From Schlegelella_A sp038225015 (GTDB taxonomy: Bacteria > Pseudomonadota > Gammaproteobacteria > Burkholderiales > Burkholderiaceae_C): a stretch of 64,000 nucleotides of DNA. Under the pieces are notes generated by a model. It ran no database searches and was not told the origin of the DNA. It worked only from the letters and a program-made list of their open reading frames with translations. Position 1 is the stretch's first letter; the number at the start of each line of letters is the position of its first letter. Of the stretch, positions 25,335 to 33,147 are shown one piece after another. Made by a program: the position numbers and the translations under genes. The DNA is taken from the NCBI GenBank assembly GCA_038225015.1, contig JBBRFB010000001.1, positions 1 to 64,000 of the forward strand, in the 5' to 3' direction.

Positions 25335-26230
25335 AGATCCTGCTGTTCGGAAAGAACGGTCAGGTCGGCTGGGAGCTGCAGCGCTCGCTCGCGCCGCTCG
25401 GCGAGCTGACCGCGCTTGACTTCGACAGTCCCGGCCCGCTCGGCGCCGACTTCGGCCGCCCCGCTTCACTGGCGGCGACGGTCCGTGCTGTCCGGCCGGA
25501 CATGATCGTCAATGCCGCCGCCCACACCGCCGTCGACAAGGCGGAGAGCGAGCCGGAGCTGGCGCAGACATTGAATGCCGAGTCGCCGGCCATGCTCGCC
25601 GCGGAGGCCGCCGCCTGCGGTGCGCTCCTCGTGCACTACAGCACCGACTATGTCTTCGACGGCAGCGGCAGCGCGCCGCGCGACGAATCCGCGGCCACCG
25701 GCCCGCTCAATGTCTACGGGCGGACCAAGCTCGCCGGCGAAGAAGCGATCCGCGCCAGCGGCTGCCGGCACCTGATCCTGCGCACGAGCTGGGTCTACGG
25801 CACGCGGGGCGGCAACTTCGCGCGCACGATGCTGCGCCTGGCCCAGGAACGCGACCGTTTGTCGGTGATCGATGACCAGGTCGGCGCACCGACCGGTGCC
25901 GAGCTGCTCGCCGACGCGACCGCGCATGCGTTACGCACCATGCGCGCCGATCGTGGCATGCCCGGGGGCACCTGCCATCTGGTGGCCGCTGGCGAGACCA
26001 GCTGGTTCGGCTATGCCATGCACGTGATCGATTTCGCCCGCGCCGCAGGCGCCCCCGTGAAGGTTGCAGCCGACGCGATCGCCGCCGTGCCGACGAGCGC
26101 CTTCCCGACTCCGGCCGAGCGGCCAAAGAACTCGCGCCTCGACACGACTCGCTTTCGCGACACCTTCGGCCTGACGCTGCCGCCGTGGCAGGATGGTGTC
26201 GACCGGATGCTGCGCGAACTGCTCACCTGA
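25331..26230 (+). CDS. rfbD: dTDP-4-dehydrorhamnose reductase
   Basis: 299 aa. Reduces dTDP-4-dehydro-L-rhamnose to dTDP-L-rhamnose. LLFGKNGQVGWEL cofactor motif, NAAAHTAVDKAESEPE, HYSTDYVFDGSG, NVYGRTKLAGEEAI (Tyr/Lys) and RTSWVYGTRGGNF. The ATG overlaps the rfbB stop. Its usual partner rfbC (3,5-epimerase) is not present in the window. Confidence 0.95.
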   Translation: MKILLFGKNGQVGWELQRSLAPLGELTALDFDSPGPLGADFGRPASLAATVRAVRPDMIVNAAAHTAVDKAESEPELAQTLNAESPAMLAAEAAACGALLVHYSTDYVFDGSGSAPRDESAATGPLNVYGRTKLAGEEAIRASGCRHLILRTSWVYGTRGGNFARTMLRLAQERDRLSVIDDQVGAPTGAELLADATAHALRTMRADRGMPGGTCHLVAAGETSWFGYAMHVIDFARAAGAPVKVAADAIAAVPTSAFPTPAERPKNSRLDTTRFRDTFGLTLPPWQDGVDRMLRELLT

Positions 26231-26252
26231 CCGACCCGAAAGCCGACCACCG

Positions 26253-27146
26253 ATGGCCAACGCCACGCCCCGCAAGGGCATCATCCTCGCCGGCGGCTCC
26301 GGCACGCGCCTGCATCCGGCCACGCTGGCCATCAGCAAGCAACTGCTGCCCGTGTACGACAAGCCGATGGTCTACTACCCGCTCAGCACGCTGATGCTGG
26401 CCGGGATCCGCGAGATCCTCGTCATCAGCACGCCCCACGACACGCCGCTCTTTCGCAACCTGCTCGGCGACGGTCGGCGCTGGGGCATCGAGATCAGCTA
26501 TTGCGTGCAGCCGAATCCAGGCGGCCTGGCGCAGGCCTTCATCCTCGGCCGCGACTTCGTCGACGGCGGCCCGAGCGCGCTCGTCCTCGGCGACAACATC
26601 TTCCACGGCCACGACCTGCAGCCACTGCTGCAGGCCGCCTCGGCGCGGCCGACCGGTGCCTCGGTCTTCGCCTACCACGTGCAGGACCCGGAGCGTTACG
26701 GCGTAGTCGAGTTCGACGCCGGTCGGCGGGCAGTCAGCATCGAGGAAAAGCCTCGCACGCCGAAGAGCAACTACGCCGTCACCGGGCTCTATTTCTACGA
26801 CGAGCAGGTGTGCGACATCGCGGCCACGATCCGACCCTCTGCCCGCGGCGAGCTCGAGATCACCGACGTCAACGCCCGCTACCTCGAGCAGCAGGCGCTC
26901 GCCGTCGAGATCATGGGCCGCGGCTACGCCTGGCTCGACACCGGCACGCACGACAGCCTGCTCGAGGCAGGTCAGTTCATCGCCACCCTGGAAAAGCGAC
27001 AGGGTCTGAAGGTGGCCTGCCCGGAGGAAGTCGCCTTTCGGGCCGGCTGGATCAGCCGCGAGGCGTTGCAGGCGATGGCGGAGCCGATGGCCAAGAGCGG
27101 CTACGGGCACTACCTGATGCAGATCGTGAACAGTCACGTGTTCTGA
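26253..27146 (+). CDS. rfbA: Glucose-1-phosphate thymidylyltransferase
   Basis: 297 aa from the ATG at 26253. Forms dTDP-glucose from glucose-1-phosphate and dTTP. The N-terminal GIILAGGSGTRLHPATLAIS loop, PVYDKPMVYYPLSTLMLAG, the QPNPGGLAQAF motif, VLGDNIFHGHDL, EKPRTPKSNYAVTGLYFYD and AWLDTGTHDSLLEA are standard for RmlA. It is 22 nt downstream of rfbD. Confidence 0.96.
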   Translation: MANATPRKGIILAGGSGTRLHPATLAISKQLLPVYDKPMVYYPLSTLMLAGIREILVISTPHDTPLFRNLLGDGRRWGIEISYCVQPNPGGLAQAFILGRDFVDGGPSALVLGDNIFHGHDLQPLLQAASARPTGASVFAYHVQDPERYGVVEFDAGRRAVSIEEKPRTPKSNYAVTGLYFYDEQVCDIAATIRPSARGELEITDVNARYLEQQALAVEIMGRGYAWLDTGTHDSLLEAGQFIATLEKRQGLKVACPEEVAFRAGWISREALQAMAEPMAKSGYGHYLMQIVNSHVF

Positions 27147-27171
27147 GGCCGTTGGCTCCGCGGGCGGGCAC

Positions 27172-27573
27172 TTGCGTCGCGCTACACTTCTCCGTTCAAC
27201 CCGTGAACACAGCCCGCAGTTGCTAGCCGCCTCCCAGCCCGACGATGCCGCCGCCGTGGCCCTCCTGCGCCTGCTCGAGGAGCATCCGGAATACACGCAG
27301 CGGCAACTGGCCACCGCGCTCGGCGTCAGCCTCGGCAAGACGCACTATCTGTTGAAGGCCCTGCTCGCCAAGGGTTGGGTGAAGGCGCAGAACTTCCGGC
27401 GCAGCGACCGCAAGCTGGGCTACCTGTACGTGCTGACGCCGAGCGGCATTCGCGAGCGGCTGCAGCTGACGCAGGCGTTCCTGGCCCGCAAGGAGCGCGA
27501 ATACGTGCAGCTGCGCTCGCAGATCACGGCCCTGCGCCAGGACCTGGCCAACCAGGCGGAGCCGCGGCCGTGA
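27172..27573 (+). CDS. MarR-like EPS-associated transcriptional regulator
   Basis: Up to 133 aa; the most upstream start is a TTG at 27172 and another TTG at 27220 is possible, so the N-terminus is uncertain. A winged helix-turn-helix is clear: LLRLLEEHPEYTQRQLATALGVSLGKTHYLLKALL in outline, then a GWVKAQNF wing and a C-terminal coiled coil (RKEREYVQLRSQITALRQDL). This matches the small MarR-type regulators repeatedly found in exopolysaccharide clusters. Its stop overlaps the manC GTG start (GTGA), so regulator and enzyme are made together. Likely target: the surrounding polysaccharide genes. Confidence 0.8.
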   Translation: MRRATLLRSTREHSPQLLAASQPDDAAAVALLRLLEEHPEYTQRQLATALGVSLGKTHYLLKALLAKGWVKAQNFRRSDRKLGYLYVLTPSGIRERLQLTQAFLARKEREYVQLRSQITALRQDLANQAEPRP

Positions 27574-29021
27574 GCGGCGTGCGCGTCGTCCCGGTCGTGC
27601 TCTCCGGCGGCAGCGGCACGCGCCTGTGGCCGCTCTCGCGCTCGGCGCATCCGAAACAGTACCTCGCGCTCGCCGGCGAGGCGACGCTCTTCCAGCAGGC
27701 CGTCCTGCGCCTCGCCGCGCTCGGACCAGCCGGCGTGGCGGTGGCCGCCCCCTCGGTGGTGGTCAACGACGAGCAGCGCTTCACCGTGCTCGACCAGCTG
27801 CGCGACGCCGGGATCGAGCCGGGCCGGATCGTGCTCGAGCCGGTCGGGCGCAACACGGCGCCGGCCCTGACCCTGGCCGCGCTCGACGCCGCCGCGGACG
27901 GCGACGACCCGGTGCTGGTGGTGACGCCAGCCGACCATGCCATGGTCGACGTCGCCGCCTGCACGCGTGCGATCGCCCATGCCGTGGAACTGGCTGCCGA
28001 CGGCGCGATCGTCGTCTTCGGCGTCCGCCCCGACCGGCCCGACACCGGCTTCGGCTACATCCGCTGCGACGCCGCAGCGCCCGGCCTCGCCGCCCCGGTG
28101 CAGGCCTTTGTCGAGAAGCCCGACCTCGCCACCGCGACCGCCTATGTCGCCGACGAGCACTACGTCTGGAACAGCGGCATGTTCGTGATGCGCGCCAGCG
28201 CCTGGCTCGACGCCCTCGGCGAGTACCGGCCCGACATCGACGCCGCAACCCGCGCCGCCTGGGCGGCCCGCCGCGACGACCCGCCCTTCGTTCGCCCCGA
28301 CGCTGCCGCCTTCGCCGCGGTTCCAGCCGAGAGCATCGACTACGCGGTGATGGAGCCGGCGAGCCGCGCCGGCTCGGGACGCCGCGTGACGATGGTGCCG
28401 CTCGACGCCGGCTGGAGCGACCTCGGCGCCTGGGACGCCGTCTGGAAGTTCGGCCCGCACGACGACGCCGGCAACGCGGTGCGCGGCGACGCCCACGTGC
28501 GCGACAGCCGGAACACCCTGGTCCATGCGACCAGCCGCCTGGTCGGCGTCATCGGGCTCGACGACGTCACCGTGGTCGAGACGGCCGACGCCGTGCTCGT
28601 CGCCCACCGCTCGTGCAGCCCGGCCGTGAAGGAACTGGTCGGCGACCTCACCCGGGCCGGTCGCGCCGAGGCGAGCGCGAACCGGCGCGTGCACCGGCCC
28701 TGGGGCTGGTACGAGAGCATCGACCAGGGCCCGCGCTTCCAGGTCAAGCGCATCGTCGTCAAGCCCGGCGCCCGGCTCAGCCTGCAGATGCATCACCACC
28801 GCGCCGAGCACTGGGTCGTCGTCTCCGGGACGGCGGAGGTGACGAACGGTGACAAGGTGTCGATGCTCAGCGAGAACCAGAGCACCTACATCCCGCTCGG
28901 CCAGACGCACCGGCTCGGCAATCCCGGCAAGGTTCCGCTCGAGATCATCGAGGTGCAGTCGGGCTCGTACCTCGGCGAGGACGACATCGTGCGCTTCGAC
29001 GACAGCTACGGGCGGGACTGA
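27570..29021 (+). CDS. manC: Mannose-1-phosphate guanylyltransferase / mannose-6-phosphate isomerase
   Basis: 483 aa, GTG start overlapping the preceding stop. The N-terminal nucleotidyltransferase has VVLSGGSGTRLWPLSRSAHPKQ, EPVGRNTAPA, TPADHAM, FVEKPD and ESIDYAVMEPA. The C-terminal cupin isomerase domain has RPWGWYESID, VKPGARLSLQMHHHRAEHW and PLGQTHRLGNPG. Produces GDP-mannose from fructose-6-phosphate/mannose-1-phosphate. A phosphomannomutase and GDP-mannose 4,6-dehydratase are absent here; only a remnant of the next pathway enzyme follows. Confidence 0.95.
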   Translation: MSGVRVVPVVLSGGSGTRLWPLSRSAHPKQYLALAGEATLFQQAVLRLAALGPAGVAVAAPSVVVNDEQRFTVLDQLRDAGIEPGRIVLEPVGRNTAPALTLAALDAAADGDDPVLVVTPADHAMVDVAACTRAIAHAVELAADGAIVVFGVRPDRPDTGFGYIRCDAAAPGLAAPVQAFVEKPDLATATAYVADEHYVWNSGMFVMRASAWLDALGEYRPDIDAATRAAWAARRDDPPFVRPDAAAFAAVPAESIDYAVMEPASRAGSGRRVTMVPLDAGWSDLGAWDAVWKFGPHDDAGNAVRGDAHVRDSRNTLVHATSRLVGVIGLDDVTVVETADAVLVAHRSCSPAVKELVGDLTRAGRAEASANRRVHRPWGWYESIDQGPRFQVKRIVVKPGARLSLQMHHHRAEHWVVVSGTAEVTNGDKVSMLSENQSTYIPLGQTHRLGNPGKVPLEIIEVQSGSYLGEDDIVRFDDSYGRD

Positions 29022-29023
29022 GG

Positions 29024-29116
29024 ATGAAAAGGGAAGCCAGGATTCTCGTCATTGGGCATCGCGGCATGGTCGGTTCGGCGCGAGCACGTCGTCTCGCCTG
29101 CGACGACAAGGAATAG
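29024..29116 (+). pseudogene. Truncated GDP-L-fucose synthase remnant
   Basis: A 30-codon reading frame begins 2 nt after the manC stop (ATG at 29024). It carries ILVIGHRGMVGSA, the N-terminal NADP-binding signature of GDP-L-fucose synthase (Fcl/WcaG). Similarity ends after about 20 residues and a TAG follows at 29114-29116. The rest of the roughly 310-residue enzyme is missing. The ugd Shine-Dalgarno (AAGGA, 29109-29113) lies inside it. This looks like the left junction of a replacement of sugar-pathway genes. A short coupling peptide is possible but less likely. Confidence 0.7.
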
Positions 29117-29122
29117 GCAGCC

Positions 29123-30445
29123 ATGCGAGTCACCATCATCGGCACCGGGTACGTCGGCCTCGTTACGGGCGCATGCCTGGCCGACCTCGGCAACGACGTG
29201 CTCTGTCTCGACGTGGATGAGCAAAAGATCGCCTCGCTGCGTGACGGCAAGGTCCTGATCCACGAGCCGGGGCTGACCGAGATGGTGCAGCGCAACGCGA
29301 CTGCCGCGCGGCTGCGCTTCACGACCGACCCGCGCAAGTCCGCATTGCACGGCAAGGTGCAGTTCATCGCCGTCGGGACACCGCCGGAGGAGGACGGGTC
29401 GGCCGACCTGCGGTACGTGCTCGGCGCGGCCCGCCAGATCGGTCGCCACATGGACGGCTGGCGCGTCGTGGTCGACAAGAGCACGGTACCCGTAGGCACC
29501 GCGGGCAAAGTCCGTGATGCGATCGGACGCGAGCTGCGCGAGCGTGGCGTCGAGTACCGTTTCAGTGTGGTCTCGAACCCCGAATTCCTGAAGGAAGGCG
29601 CGGCGATCGACGACTTCATGCGCCCCGATCGCATCGTCGTCGGCAGCGACGACGCGGAGTCGATCGAGGTCATGCGCCAACTCTACGCGCCGTTCGAACG
29701 CAACCACGCGAAGCTGATGGTGATGGATGTGGCCTCGGCCGAGCTCACCAAGTACGCGGCCAACGCGATGCTGGCCACTCGGATCAGCTTCATGAACGAG
29801 ATGGCACTGCTCGCCGAAAAACTGGGCGCCGACATCGACGCCGTGCGACGCGGCATCGGCAGCGACCCGCGCATCGGCAGCCATTTCCTCTATGCCGGAT
29901 GTGGCTACGGCGGCTCGTGCTTTCCGAAGGACGTGAAAGCGCTGGCCCGCGCGGCCGCAGAAGTCGGCACGCCGCTGAGCGTTCTCGATGCTGTCGACGC
30001 TGCCAACGAGCGACAGAAGCAGGTCCTGCCGGAGAAGGTCGAGGCCCGCTTCGGCGCAGACCTCTCGGGGCACGTGTTCGCGCTCTGGGGACTCGCGTTC
30101 AAGCCCGGCACCGACGATATGCGCGAAGCGCCGAGCCGGCACATTGCCGCCGAGCTGCTTGAGCGGGGTGCCCGCCTTCGCGCTTACGACCCCGCGGCAA
30201 CCTCCGAGGCACGGCGCGTCTTCGCTGGCCAGCCCCGCATCGAGCTCTGCGAGAGCGCACTTGACGCCGTGCGGGGTGCCGACGCGCTTGTCATCGTTAC
30301 CGAGTGGAAGGAATTTCGCAGCACGGATCTGGAGCGCGTCAAGTCGCTGATGCGCCAGGCAGTGGTCTTCGACGGCCGCAACATCTGGAATCCGCGCCAG
30401 GCACGCGAGGCGGGTTTCGAATACGCAGGGATCGGCCGACCGTGA
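29123..30445 (+). CDS. ugd: UDP-glucose 6-dehydrogenase
   Basis: 440 aa. Oxidises UDP-glucose to UDP-glucuronate with two NAD. N-terminal GTGYVGLVTGACLADLG and LIHEPGL, SNPEFLKEG, central helix ELTKYAANAMLATRISFMNE and catalytic Cys266 in GYGGSCFPKD; C-terminal LAFKPGTDDMREAPS. The pattern is that of UDP-glucose rather than UDP-GlcNAc dehydrogenases, although its position before a WbpB-D-E-like trio is where the GlcNAc enzyme WbpA would sit. The stop overlaps the next gene (GTGA). Confidence 0.9.
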   Translation: MRVTIIGTGYVGLVTGACLADLGNDVLCLDVDEQKIASLRDGKVLIHEPGLTEMVQRNATAARLRFTTDPRKSALHGKVQFIAVGTPPEEDGSADLRYVLGAARQIGRHMDGWRVVVDKSTVPVGTAGKVRDAIGRELRERGVEYRFSVVSNPEFLKEGAAIDDFMRPDRIVVGSDDAESIEVMRQLYAPFERNHAKLMVMDVASAELTKYAANAMLATRISFMNEMALLAEKLGADIDAVRRGIGSDPRIGSHFLYAGCGYGGSCFPKDVKALARAAAEVGTPLSVLDAVDAANERQKQVLPEKVEARFGADLSGHVFALWGLAFKPGTDDMREAPSRHIAAELLERGARLRAYDPAATSEARRVFAGQPRIELCESALDAVRGADALVIVTEWKEFRSTDLERVKSLMRQAVVFDGRNIWNPRQAREAGFEYAGIGRP

Positions 30446-31500
30446 TCGGAATCGCCCTCCTCGGCTGCGGTCGCATTGCCAAGCGGCACGCGGACCTGCT
30501 CGGCACCGGGCAGATCCGCGGCGCGCGCCTCGCCGCGGTCTGCGACGTCCAGGCGGATCGCGCGGCGGCGTTCGGGGATCGTTACGATGTCCCCTGGTTC
30601 GATTCGATCCCCTCGTTGCTCGCGGCACCGGGAATCGACGCTGTCGCCGTGCTCACACCGAGCGGCATGCACGCCGAGCACGCGATCGCGGTTGCGCGAA
30701 CGCGGCGCCACGTCATCGTCGAGAAGCCGATGGCGCTGACGCTCGACGACGCGGCTCGGATGATCGACGCCGCCGACAGCGCCGGCATCAGCCTCTTCGT
30801 CGTCAAGCAGAACCGCTTCAACGTTCCGGTCGTCAAGGCGCGCGAGGCGCTCGACGCCGGTCGCTTCGGACAACTCGTTCTCGGCACGGTGCGGGTGCGC
30901 TGGTGCCGCGACCAAGCCTACTACGCACAGGACCGGTGGCGTGGCACCTGGGCCCAGGATGGCGGCGTCCTGGCGAACCAGGCGAGTCACCACGTCGACA
31001 TGCTTGGCTGGTTCATGGGCGAGGTCGAGTCCGTACACGCGCGTGCTGTCACGGCGCTCGTCGACATCGAGGCCGAGGACACGGCTGTCGCGACCCTTCG
31101 TTTTCGAAACGGCGCGCTCGGCATCATCGAGGCGACTTCGGCCGCGCGGCCGAGTGACATGGAGGGATCGCTCTCAGTGCTCGGATCAGGTGGGGCGGTG
31201 GAGATCGCCGGCTTCGCCGTCAATCGCATCCGTACCTGGCAATTCGTCAAGCCGCTGCCGAGCGACGCTGACGTCATCGCCAGCTATTCGGTGAACCCGC
31301 CCAATGTGTACGGGTTCGGCCATCAAGCGTACTACGAGCATGTGGTCGACTGCCTGAACGGAGTGGCGTCGCCCCTCGTTGATGGACACGGCGGCCGGCA
31401 AAGCCTGGAACTGGTGATGGCACTCTACGAATCGATCGCTTCCGGGCGCGAAGTGACGCTCCCGCTGGTGGTCGAGCACTGCCGACTGGGGCTCCCGTGA
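30442..31500 (+). CDS. Gfo/Idh/MocA oxidoreductase, WbpB/WlbA-like
   Basis: 352 aa, GTG start overlapping ugd. N-terminal Rossmann LLGCGRIAKRHADLL, EKPMALTLDDAARM near residue 95, and the C-terminal domain with GGVLANQASHHVDMLGWFMG, a signature of the UDP-GlcNAcA 3-dehydrogenase subgroup. In that pathway the 3-keto product is passed to an aminotransferase and an acetyltransferase, which are the next two genes. The substrate is inferred from this context; another NDP-sugar is possible. Confidence 0.82.
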   Translation: MIGIALLGCGRIAKRHADLLGTGQIRGARLAAVCDVQADRAAAFGDRYDVPWFDSIPSLLAAPGIDAVAVLTPSGMHAEHAIAVARTRRHVIVEKPMALTLDDAARMIDAADSAGISLFVVKQNRFNVPVVKAREALDAGRFGQLVLGTVRVRWCRDQAYYAQDRWRGTWAQDGGVLANQASHHVDMLGWFMGEVESVHARAVTALVDIEAEDTAVATLRFRNGALGIIEATSAARPSDMEGSLSVLGSGGAVEIAGFAVNRIRTWQFVKPLPSDADVIASYSVNPPNVYGFGHQAYYEHVVDCLNGVASPLVDGHGGRQSLELVMALYESIASGREVTLPLVVEHCRLGLP

Positions 31501-32006
31501 CTGCTGCGAAGCCGGCGGCTCAGCCGCAGCCCCTCGCCGGCATCCGGGACGTGGAGTTCGGTGCTCGCGTCCGGATCGTTGGGCCCGTGAATCTTTACGA
31601 ATGCCGGATCGGCGACGACTGCTTCGTCGGGCCCTTCACCGAGATTCAGGCAGGCGTATCGATCGGTGATCGAACGCGCATCCAATCCCATGCCTTCGTA
31701 TGCACGCAGGTGACGATTGGCAGCGACTGCTTCGTGGGACACGGTGTGATGTTCACGAACGATCCGTTCACCGTCGGCGGGCCGGCGCATGGTCGAGGCA
31801 ACCTGCTGCGCCCGACATGCATCGGCGATCGCGTTTCGATTGGCTCCAACGCCACGCTACTTCCGATCGCGGTGTGCGACGATGTAGTCATCGGTGCGGG
31901 TTCGGTGGTCACGCGCGATATCGTTCGCGCGGGCATCTATGCCGGCAATCCGGCCCGCTTCCTTCGCTCGGCGGCGGCCAGGCCTCTGGACGAGGGGGGC
32001 AAATGA
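31497..32006 (+). CDS. Left-handed beta-helix N-acetyltransferase, WbpD-like
   Basis: 169 aa, GTG start overlapping the upstream stop. Hexapeptide repeats run through most of the protein (IGDDCFVGPFTEI, IGDRTRIQSHAFV, IGSDCFVGHGVMF, IGDRVSIGSNATL, VVIGAGSVVTRDI), with FTNDPF and IYAGNPARF typical of the WbpD/WlbB family. It would acetylate the 3-amino group of UDP-2-acetamido-3-amino sugar (uronate) using acetyl-CoA. The stop overlaps the aminotransferase start (ATGA). Confidence 0.88.
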   Translation: MTAAKPAAQPQPLAGIRDVEFGARVRIVGPVNLYECRIGDDCFVGPFTEIQAGVSIGDRTRIQSHAFVCTQVTIGSDCFVGHGVMFTNDPFTVGGPAHGRGNLLRPTCIGDRVSIGSNATLLPIAVCDDVVIGAGSVVTRDIVRAGIYAGNPARFLRSAAARPLDEGGK

Positions 32007-33118
32007 CGGCGGTGCCCTTCTCCGATCTGCACGCGCAGTACCTATCGCTGAAGAAGGAGATCGACGCGGCGATCGCCGACGTCATCCGCACGTCGGCCTT
32101 CATCCGCGGGCCGCAGGTCGAGAGCTTCGAGCGCGAGTTCGCGACAGCCGTCGACGCGCGCCACTGCGTCTCATGTGCCAACGGCACCGATTCGCTCTAT
32201 ATCGCGATGCGTGCTCTCGGCGTGCGCCCGGGCGACGAGGTCATCGTCCCGGCGCACTCGTGGATTTCGACGAGCGAGACCGTCACCCAGGCGGGGGGCG
32301 TCGTGGTCTTTTGCGACACCGATTCGGCGACCTACACCATCGATCCGGACGCGCTCGAGTCGTTGGTGACCGCGCGCACCGTCGGCATCATTCCCGTCCA
32401 CCTGTACGGCCAGCCCGCCGACATGCCGGCCGTCATGAAGGTTGCTGTGAAGCACCGGCTCTGGGTGATCGAGGATTGCGCGCAGGCTCACCTTGCGCGC
32501 TGCGATGGCCGGTTCGCCGGCTCCTTCGGCAACGCCGCCTCGTGGTCCTTTTATCCAGGCAAGAATCTCGGCGCGATGGGCGACGCCGGTGCGATCACCA
32601 CCGACGACGAGGCGCTTGCGCAACATATGACGCGTCTCGCGCGCCATGGCGGGCTGGTCAAGGGCGAGCATCGGATCGAGGGCATGAACAGCCGCCTCGA
32701 CGGGATCCAGGCAGCGGTGCTCCGGGTGAAGCTCAGGCATCTCGACGCGTGGACTCGCCGCCGCCGGGCAATCGCCGGCCGCTTCATCGGTGCCATGAGC
32801 GGCCGACCTGGCCTGCGCGTGCCGAATGTCTTGCCGACGCGCGAGCACGTCTTCCACCTGTTCGTCGTCGAGCACCCCGAACGCGACGCGCTGGCGGCAT
32901 ACCTTCGGCGTTCAGGCATCGAGTCGGCGGTGAACTATCCGGTAGCGCTGCCGTTCCTTCCCGCATACGAGCGCTTCGCTCACGCCCCTGCCGAGTTTCC
33001 GAATGCCTTTGCCGCGCAGTCGCGCATCCTGTCGCTACCGATCTTCGCCGAGCTGAGCGAGGCGCAGATCCATTCCGTCATTCATTCGGTCACCGCCTTC
33101 GCGGCTGGCGAGCGTTGA
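32003..33118 (+). CDS. DegT/DnrJ/EryC1 aminotransferase, WbpE-like
   Basis: 371 aa PLP enzyme. PFSDLHAQYLSLKKEID start, SCANGTDSLYIAMRALG, PAHSWISTSETV, VEDCAQAHLAR-like segment and Lys of FYPGKNLGAMGDAGAI for PLP binding; the C-terminus HVFHLFVVEHPERD is usual. In this context it would aminate C3 of the keto sugar formed by the WbpB-like enzyme. Last gene of the rightward run; it converges on the CapD-like gene with a 29-bp gap. Confidence 0.88.
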   Translation: MTAVPFSDLHAQYLSLKKEIDAAIADVIRTSAFIRGPQVESFEREFATAVDARHCVSCANGTDSLYIAMRALGVRPGDEVIVPAHSWISTSETVTQAGGVVVFCDTDSATYTIDPDALESLVTARTVGIIPVHLYGQPADMPAVMKVAVKHRLWVIEDCAQAHLARCDGRFAGSFGNAASWSFYPGKNLGAMGDAGAITTDDEALAQHMTRLARHGGLVKGEHRIEGMNSRLDGIQAAVLRVKLRHLDAWTRRRRAIAGRFIGAMSGRPGLRVPNVLPTREHVFHLFVVEHPERDALAAYLRRSGIESAVNYPVALPFLPAYERFAHAPAEFPNAFAAQSRILSLPIFAELSEAQIHSVIHSVTAFAAGER

Positions 33119-33122
33119 TCGG

Positions 33123-33142
33123 CGGCGATACCGAAGTCGCCG
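33123..33142. terminator. Weak hairpin between convergent gene runs
   Basis: A 6-bp inverted repeat (cggcga / tcgccg) with an 8-nt loop occupies the 29-bp gap between the WbpE-like stop and the CapD-like stop. No T tract. It is correctly placed for a shared terminator but is short. Confidence 0.25.
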
Positions 33143-33147
33143 AGAGA

